From Anaerolineales bacterium (lineage in GTDB: Bacteria > Chloroflexota > Anaerolineae > Anaerolineales > Anaerolineaceae), in the NCBI GenBank assembly GCA_020060485.1, contig JAGVAB010000114.1, forward strand, positions 1-18,330: a stretch of DNA of 18,330 nt. Reading direction: 5' to 3'. Each line of letters opens with the position of its first letter. Within the stretch, counting starts at the first letter, position 1. The translations under genes were made by a program, and so were the position numbers. This document shows positions 13,906-18,330 of this stretch, piece by piece. The notes under the pieces are model-generated. The model saw only the letters and a list, made by a program, of their open reading frames with translations. It did not search any database and was not told the origin of the DNA.

Positions 13906-15017
13906 CCAGGCTGGCAGATGTGATCGATGGCATGACAGTCGCCGGCACATTGGCAGAAAAACTGGATGACCAGAAAGTTCGCTGTCTGGCCTGCGGACAC
14001 CGTTGCACGCTAAAACCCGGCCAACGCGGCATTTGTCAGGTGCGTTTCAACCGGGAAGGCACATTGCAGGTGCCCTGGGGGTATGTGGCAGGGGCGCAAA
14101 CTGACCCGATCGAAAAAAAGCCGTTTGCTCACTTTTTGCCGGGCAGTGACGCGCTGACCTTTGGCATGGTGGGCTGCAATTTCCACTGCGACTTCTGTCA
14201 GAACTGGATCAGCTCGCAAGCCCTGTGTGATCCGGTGGCACATTTCAGTCCTTACAATCTGCAAAAGATCAGCCCCGAAGAAATTGTGGCCTATGCCGTC
14301 AAAACTTCGGCCCAGGCAGTCATTTCTTCCTATAACGAGCCGGTGATCACCACCGAATGGGCAGCGGCCATTTTTAAACAGGCCAAACAAGCCGGTCTGA
14401 AATGCGGCTTTGTCTCCAACGGCTATGCCACGCCTGAAACACTGGACCATCTGCGGCCTTTTCTGGATGGTTTGAAGGTTGACTTGAAAACCATGCAGGC
14501 CGAGCAATACCGCCACCTGGGCGGCAAGTTGGAAGTGGTGCTGGATACCATCCGCCGGGCAGTGGATATGGGCCTGTGGGTGGAGGTGGTCACCCTGGTC
14601 ATTCCTGATTTCAATGACAGTGCGGATGAGCTGTGGGAAACTTCCCGTTTTCTGGCTTCCGTTTCCAGGGATATCCCCTGGCATGTAACTGCCTTTCACC
14701 CGGATTACAAAATGACAGATCGCGGGTTCACGCCGGCTGCCACCTTGCAGCAGGCTGCCGAGATCGGCGAGGAAGCCGGTTTGCATTTTGTGTATGCCGG
14801 CAATTTGCCGGGACGGGTGGGTTCGCTGGAAAACACCTATTGCCCAGCGTGCCGTCAGCTTTTGGTGGAACGGCAGGGATACCGCATTAGTGAATATCAC
14901 CTGACTGCCGAAGGCAAGTGCCCCAAATGCCAGGCAAGCATTTCCGGCATCTGGACGGATGCACCAAACCAGGTGCGGCTGGATGGTTGGGGCAGGCCGC
15001 GCCGGGCGACCTGGTAA
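13902..15017 (+). CDS. amrS: AmmeMemoRadiSam-system radical SAM enzyme AmrS
   Basis: The 371-residue protein is a radical SAM enzyme of the AmrS type. Four N-terminal cysteines (28, 31, 35, 45, in CLACGHRC and GIC) precede the cluster motif CNFHCDFC (Cys92, 96, 99) that binds the SAM-reducing 4Fe-4S centre. A SYNEP segment near 143-147 and the VSNGY at 171-175 are typical of the pyruvate-formate-lyase-activase-like group. The C-terminus has two more CxxC pairs (314/317 and 340/343), resembling a rubredoxin-like knuckle. The ATG overlaps the regulator stop (ATGA) with GAGGA 9 bases upstream. The Memo and AMMECR1 partners that name the system are absent from the window. Substrate is not established. 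Confidence 0.88.
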   Translation: MTRLADVIDGMTVAGTLAEKLDDQKVRCLACGHRCTLKPGQRGICQVRFNREGTLQVPWGYVAGAQTDPIEKKPFAHFLPGSDALTFGMVGCNFHCDFCQNWISSQALCDPVAHFSPYNLQKISPEEIVAYAVKTSAQAVISSYNEPVITTEWAAAIFKQAKQAGLKCGFVSNGYATPETLDHLRPFLDGLKVDLKTMQAEQYRHLGGKLEVVLDTIRRAVDMGLWVEVVTLVIPDFNDSADELWETSRFLASVSRDIPWHVTAFHPDYKMTDRGFTPAATLQQAAEIGEEAGLHFVYAGNLPGRVGSLENTYCPACRQLLVERQGYRISEYHLTAEGKCPKCQASISGIWTDAPNQVRLDGWGRPRRATW

Positions 15018-15046
15018 GTTGTCAGCCAATTCCTTGACCAGAAGAG

Positions 15047-15082
15047 CCAGACGCCCGCAGGGTTTTCCCTGCGGGCGTCTGG
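15047..15082. terminator. Perfect 16-base hairpin between convergent genes
   Basis: CCAGACGCCCGCAGGG (15047-15062) and its exact complement (15067-15082) enclose a TTTT loop. It is about 30 bases from each of the convergent stop codons, of amrS and of the HAD gene. Neither side has a strong T tract (ATTTACG on plus, CTCTTCTGG on minus). It is the most stable structure in the window. Confidence 0.65.
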
Positions 15083-15113
15083 ATTTACGCTGGCTATGGT
15101 CTGTTTGTCAGCC

Positions 15114-15887
15114 TCAGGGCATGATCTCGGCCACGGATTTGTAGATGTGGGTGGGAACGTAGGGGAATTTTTCCACTTCCTCGCGCTTGGTAACTCCCGA
15201 AAGGACGAGGATGGTCTCCATGCCGCTTTGCACACCGGTGATAATGTCGGTGTCCATTCGGTCGCCAATCATGACCGTGTTCTCGGAATGGGCGCCCAGG
15301 TAGTTGAGGGCAGTACGCATCATTAGCGGGTTGGGCTTGCCAATGAAAAGCGGGCTGATGCCGGTGGCTTTTTCGATCATGGCTGCCACTGCCCCGCAGG
15401 CTGGCACCAGGCCGCCCACGCCGGGGCCGGAGGCATCTGGATTGGTGGCAATGAAGCGCGCGCCGGTGGAGATCAGACGCACAGCTTTGGTGATCATGTC
15501 CAGGCTGTAAGTGTTGGTCTCGCCCAGGACGACGTATTCGGGGTTCTGGTCGGTGATGACGTAGCCTGCTTCATGAATGGCGGTGGTCAGGCCGCTTTCG
15601 CCAATGACAAAGGCGGTGCCGTTGGGGCGCTGCCGGCGCAGGAAACGGGCGGTGGCAATGGCCGAGGTGAAGATCTGCTCTTCAGGCATTTCCAGGCCGA
15701 GGGCCGCCAGTCTGTGAGACAGATCGCGCGGGGTGTGGATGGGATTATTGGTCAGCACTAAAAATTTTGCACCGGCTTTTTTCAAGCGGTCGATGAAGGC
15801 ATCAGCGCCGGGGATCATCATGTCGCCGCTGATCAAAACGCCGTCCATGTCGCAGATATAGTTTTTTACTTGTTGAGTTTCTTTCAT
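15114..15887 (-). CDS. HAD-superfamily IIA phosphatase, NagD-like
   Basis: This 257-residue cytosolic protein has the four HAD motifs. The nucleophile loop is DMDGVL (Asp13 and Asp15), motif II is LTNN (Thr46), the motif III lysine is in GKPNP (Lys184), and motif IV is GDRMDTDI (Asp209, Asp214). The cap between motifs II and III is of the large alpha/beta IIA type, as in NagD, PGP and 4-nitrophenyl phosphatases. Members remove phosphate from small sugars or nucleotides, and the substrate here is not evident. Length fits the NagD family. The gene stands alone, with a TATAAT about 50 bases upstream and a weak AAAGAAA as Shine-Dalgarno. Confidence 0.9.
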   Translation of the reverse strand: MKETQQVKNYICDMDGVLISGDMMIPGADAFIDRLKKAGAKFLVLTNNPIHTPRDLSHRLAALGLEMPEEQIFTSAIATARFLRRQRPNGTAFVIGESGLTTAIHEAGYVITDQNPEYVVLGETNTYSLDMITKAVRLISTGARFIATNPDASGPGVGGLVPACGAVAAMIEKATGISPLFIGKPNPLMMRTALNYLGAHSENTVMIGDRMDTDIITGVQSGMETILVLSGVTKREEVEKFPYVPTHIYKSVAEIMP

Positions 15888-15931
15888 AAGTTTCTTTTCT
15901 TTACAAAATGAATATACTTGGATAAATCTAC

Positions 15932-15950
15932 CAATTGATATTATACATTG
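15932..15950 (-). promoter_or_regulatory. -10 box of the HAD gene within an inverted repeat
   Basis: TATAAT on the minus strand (15945-15940) sits between CCAAT and ATTGG arms that form an inverted repeat. No consensus -35 is visible. The repeat could be an operator; evidence is limited to its position. Confidence 0.4.
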
Positions 15951-15984
15951 GATGGCTGTTTTACACAGTTAATGAAATTTTAAG

Positions 15985-16016
15985 ATCGGGTTATCCATCA
16001 TGCGGATAACCCCGAT
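15985..16016. terminator. Terminator hairpin downstream of the sortase gene
   Basis: ATCGGGTTATCC (15985-15996) pairs with GGATAACCCCGAT (16004-16016) with one bulged C and a 7-base loop. It is about 28 bases after the stop of the minus-strand sortase gene. Read on the minus strand it is followed by CTTAAAATTTC. On the plus strand a TTTTT run follows, so it would work better for plus-strand transcripts, for which no gene is seen. Confidence 0.55.
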
Positions 16017-16043
16017 TTTTCCCGTATATGGTCATGGTATAGT

Positions 16044-18029
16044 TTAGAATTGGGGCTCCACCCGCACCAGGACGGCCTGTACAGCGGTGCGCCATTGATA
16101 CGCGCCGCTGGCTTCATCGTAGCCCTTGCAGGTGATGAGGGTGACCCAGTCCAGATCCTTGTGGCCCAGAACGCTCAGGTCGTTGGCTGCCACCTGCTGC
16201 ACAGTGCGCACTTCGTAGATATAGCGCTGGCCCCAGGCGTGCAGGATCACCTGATCACCCCAGCGCATTTGTTCCAATGCTGCAAAGGGGCCGGGGGTGC
16301 CATCCGCCAGGTAGGCGTGGCCGGTGATGGCGGTGTTGCCGGGCAGGGTGGGGAAGGCAGTGTCGGTCAGGTAACCGGCCTGGCTGCCCAGCCAGGTCAA
16401 ATTCCAGCCATCGTCGGCAATGGGCACACCCACCAGCGGGGTCTGCATGCCCAGGGCAGGTATCTCCAGAGTCATGCTGTTCATGCTCTGGTAGGCGAAA
16501 GACTGTGGCTGCGCAGGCAGGCGGGTGACGATGCCGGGGGCAAAGCCGGTGCGCGGCAAGCCGTAGTCCAGGCTGAATTTCCAAAGTTCAATGCCATAAT
16601 CCGAGTTATAGGCGTTGAAAAGCAAGGTGCGGCCAACCACGGTCAGCTCGTCGGGGTTGGTGCTGCCGCTGCGGTGGATATTGGAGATGCGCTCGGTGCT
16701 GTCTTCATTATACGGGGGCACTGAACGCCACAGTTCGTTGCCGAAACTGCCGTCATTGGCGGTGAAGAACAGGGTGGTGCCCATGGCGGTCAGATTGGCG
16801 ACGCTGCCATTGCCTGGGCCGGGGTTGATATCTTTTACCAACTCAACACCATTGTAGGGCGGCTGGCTCATCCACAATTCCACGCCATTTGTACCATCAT
16901 TGGCGGTGAAGAAGAGGGTATTGCCCACGGCCAGTTTCTGGTCGGGTGATGAGCTTGTCATTCCGGGGTAGATGTCTGCCACGCGGGAGACATAGGTACT
17001 GGTGTAGGGCGGATCCACCTTGCGCAATTCAAAGCCGCTGCCGCCCATGCTGGCGGTGAAGAACAGGGTCTCGCCTACGGCTTCCAGGTCGTAGGGCATG
17101 GAAGGGTAGGGGCGGTCAATTTCGTTGGCGCGGTAGGTGCTCCATTGATTGTAAGGCGGTTCACTGATCCAAAGCTCTTTGCCGCTGTCCAGGTCATTTG
17201 CTGTGAAGAAGAGCTTGTTGCTCACCCTGGTCAGTTCCTGCGGGTCGGCGTTGCCACCGGGGAAGATGCGCTTGACCATTGAAGTGCTGGACTGGATGTA
17301 GGGCGGTTCGCTTTTCCACAGTTCACGGCCGCTGCTATCGTCGGCAGTGAAGAACAGGGTCCAGCCGATGGTCGTCAGGTCGCGCGGGTGAGAAGTGCCA
17401 GAGCCGCTGCGTACGTCGGCCACCAGTTGAGCGCTGGTGTAGGGCGGCTGGGTCTTCCAGATTTCGGTGCCGCTCTTGCCGTCATCGGCGGTGAAGAAGA
17501 CTGCATTGCCGATAGTGACCAGATAGGCAGGGTCAGAGCCGCCGGCGCCGTACTGGATGTCGGCTACCAATTGTGCCTGAACATAGGGCGGCTCCAGTTT
17601 CCACAGTTCCTTGCCGCGGTTACCGTCATTGGCCTGGAAGAAGAGGATGCCGTCCAGGACGGTCAGATACTCCGGCCAGGCGCTGCCCACGCCGGGGTTG
17701 ATGTCGGTGACGCGCCAGGTGCTGGCGATGTCATAGGGCGGGTTGCTGCGCCAGATCTCCAGGCCGTACTGGCCGTCGTCAGCGCGGAAGAAAACGGTTG
17801 AGCCGATGGCGGTCATATAGCGCGGGGTGGAGCTGGCCGCGCCTTCGTGCAGGTCGCCGACCATCACCGGTTCCGGGTCGGGCGGTGTGCTGGTTTGCGC
17901 CTGGATGTTCGTGGCAGGGGACAGGATATTGAGTGTGAACAGAAGAATAGCCAATACCATTGAAAGGGTATGGCCGTTGATCGGCTGGGTGCAGCAAACG
18001 CGTGATTTTTGCGACTTAAAATTTTGCAT
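16044..18029 (-). CDS. Exported ELW-repeat protein fused to a C-terminal sortase domain
   Basis: The 661-residue protein has three parts. An N-terminal signal or anchor helix (about 21-38) ends near an IQAQ site. Nine repeats of 47-50 residues follow (about 70-485), each with a form of LFFTANDG...ELWxSxPPY. They resemble the ELWxxDGT family, with PPY replacing DGT, and probably form beta-propeller blades. After the linker motif LPRTG (491-495) comes a sortase domain (about 515-659) with His571 in TGHAYLADG, Cys634 in LITCKG and Arg647 in QWR, the full catalytic triad. There is no C-terminal membrane helix or charged tail. Sortases cut a short motif and join the chain to an amine; the substrate here is unknown. 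The start at 18029 has AAGGAA close upstream. Confidence 0.85.
   Translation of the reverse strand: MQNFKSQKSRVCCTQPINGHTLSMVLAILLFTLNILSPATNIQAQTSTPPDPEPVMVGDLHEGAASSTPRYMTAIGSTVFFRADDGQYGLEIWRSNPPYDIASTWRVTDINPGVGSAWPEYLTVLDGILFFQANDGNRGKELWKLEPPYVQAQLVADIQYGAGGSDPAYLVTIGNAVFFTADDGKSGTEIWKTQPPYTSAQLVADVRSGSGTSHPRDLTTIGWTLFFTADDSSGRELWKSEPPYIQSSTSMVKRIFPGGNADPQELTRVSNKLFFTANDLDSGKELWISEPPYNQWSTYRANEIDRPYPSMPYDLEAVGETLFFTASMGGSGFELRKVDPPYTSTYVSRVADIYPGMTSSSPDQKLAVGNTLFFTANDGTNGVELWMSQPPYNGVELVKDINPGPGNGSVANLTAMGTTLFFTANDGSFGNELWRSVPPYNEDSTERISNIHRSGSTNPDELTVVGRTLLFNAYNSDYGIELWKFSLDYGLPRTGFAPGIVTRLPAQPQSFAYQSMNSMTLEIPALGMQTPLVGVPIADDGWNLTWLGSQAGYLTDTAFPTLPGNTAITGHAYLADGTPGPFAALEQMRWGDQVILHAWGQRYIYEVRTVQQVAANDLSVLGHKDLDWVTLITCKGYDEASGAYQWRTAVQAVLVRVEPQF
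16545..16559 (-). other. LPRTG sortase-type motif inside the sortase protein
   Basis: Codons at this place encode Leu-Pro-Arg-Thr-Gly, which fits the LPxTG consensus cut by sortases. It lies between the last ELW repeat and the sortase domain, within LPRTGFAPG. A normal sorting signal is at the C-terminus and is followed by a membrane helix and basic tail; neither is found here. Whether it is used as a substrate is unknown. Confidence 0.7.
16575..17822 (-). repeat. Nine tandem ELW-type coding repeats of about 147 bases
   Basis: ELW or EIW occurs at residues 91, 141, 189, 236, 285, 384, 432 and 481, with a degenerate ELR at 334. Spacing is 47-50 residues throughout. Phrases such as TGGCGGTGAAGAA recur in the DNA, so the array probably grew by tandem duplication. 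Eight of the nine units have a PPY after the ELW motif; the last ends in SLDYG and leads into the LPRTG linker. Confidence 0.8.
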
Positions 18030-18089
18030 ATTCCTTCAGCCCCGCTGACTGATTTGTGGCAGGGTATGTATGACTTGATTTCCTTCCTT

Positions 18090-18118
18090 ATTATATTGGG
18101 GATTTGTCCGGGCAACAA
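18090..18118 (-). promoter_or_regulatory. Promoter of the sortase-fusion gene
   Basis: On the minus strand TTGTTG (18118-18113) is 17 bases from a perfect TATAAT (18095-18090). Transcription would start near 18083, with a leader of about 54 bases. Confidence 0.55.
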
Positions 18119-18230
18119 GGATAAATCCCTTCTGGCGCATGGCATTCTCAAGAAAGCTTGACATTTGCGATTTTCCAAAACAGTGAAGGTCATCCAGATC
18201 AAAGTAGATGCAAAATGCTGATGATAATGG

Positions 18231-18289
18231 TTTCCTCCCCCGGCACGGATTGGATTTGTAGATCAGACTTCATAGGCCGGGGGAGGAAA
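18231..18289. repeat. Perfect 14-base inverted repeat with 31-base spacer
   Basis: TTTCCTCCCCCGGC (18231-18244) and GCCGGGGGAGGAAA (18276-18289) are exact complements. The spacer is AT-richer and shows no gene. No T tract follows on the plus strand; AAAAG does. It may be a dispersed element or a transcript-end structure. Confidence 0.5.
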
Positions 18290-18303
18290 AGAAACGTGCG
18301 GTG

Positions 18304-18330
18304 TTGAGCAGCGGCGAAGCCGCTGCTCAA
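18304..18330. terminator. Hairpin at right edge of window, possible terminator
   Basis: TTGAGCAGCGGC and its exact complement enclose a GAA loop and end on the last base of the window. The following bases are not visible, so a T tract cannot be judged. Confidence 0.4.

Noticed and set aside
14010..15029. Long open frame antisense to the radical SAM gene
   Set aside because: The plus-strand gene has clear family motifs and cysteine clusters; the antisense frame is a by-product of its codon use.
16044..18029. Reading the LPRTG as an ordinary C-terminal cell-wall sorting signal
   Set aside because: It is internal, and no hydrophobic helix or basic tail follows; the sortase domain comes after it instead.
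1..18330. CRISPR array, tRNA or rRNA genes, insertion sequences
   Set aside because: No regularly spaced direct repeats, no cloverleaf, no ribosomal RNA segment and no transposase could be recognised.

Overview
The window looks like a chromosomal segment of a Chloroflexota bacterium, probably class Anaerolineae. This is inferred from gene content, not from a marker gene. The clues are a RibXY-type transporter behind an FMN riboswitch, a lipoprotein with a long Pro/Thr linker, a secreted sortase preceded by an LPRTGFAPG segment, and a 7TM/PAS/GAF/GGDEF sensor. Genes are short transcription units on both strands. Convergent gaps tend to hold long perfect hairpins, and several promoters have a TACAAT -10 box.

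Layout. 1-2400: a gene fragment at the left edge (minus), a dispersed-repeat-like palindromic stretch, then a minus-strand TetR regulator translationally coupled to a CrtI-like FAD oxidoreductase. Their promoter is near-perfect sigma-70 and is covered by a large inverted repeat. 2400-5760: a plus-strand promoter, an FMN riboswitch, two intrinsic terminators, some repeat debris, and a three-gene ABC importer (permease, lipoprotein binding protein, ATPase) that most likely takes up riboflavin. 5868-8983: holB (minus), a DUF3795 protein (minus), a CxxC membrane protein (plus) and a Pro/Thr-rich lipoprotein (minus). 9002-9865: mostly non-coding, but it contains a complete small transcription unit for a 28-residue membrane peptide (minus). 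9866-12793: a large diguanylate cyclase sensor (minus). 13098-15017: a DtxR-type metalloregulator with its own promoter and a likely operator, overlapping an AmrS-type radical SAM gene. 15114-15887: a NagD-like HAD phosphatase (minus). 16044-18029: an exported protein with nine ELW-type repeats, an LPRTG motif and a C-terminal sortase domain (minus). 18030-18330: its promoter and two strong inverted repeats.

Functional reading. Two loci show sensor-plus-effector logic: FMN level controls vitamin import, and metal level probably controls an iron-sulfur radical SAM enzyme. The TetR/oxidoreductase pair is autoregulated and visibly more AT-rich than its GC-rich neighbours, so it may have been acquired. 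The most unusual object is the sortase fused to a repeat domain, with a sortase-type recognition motif in the joining linker. The most easily missed is the 28-residue peptide gene with its own ribosome-binding site and terminator.
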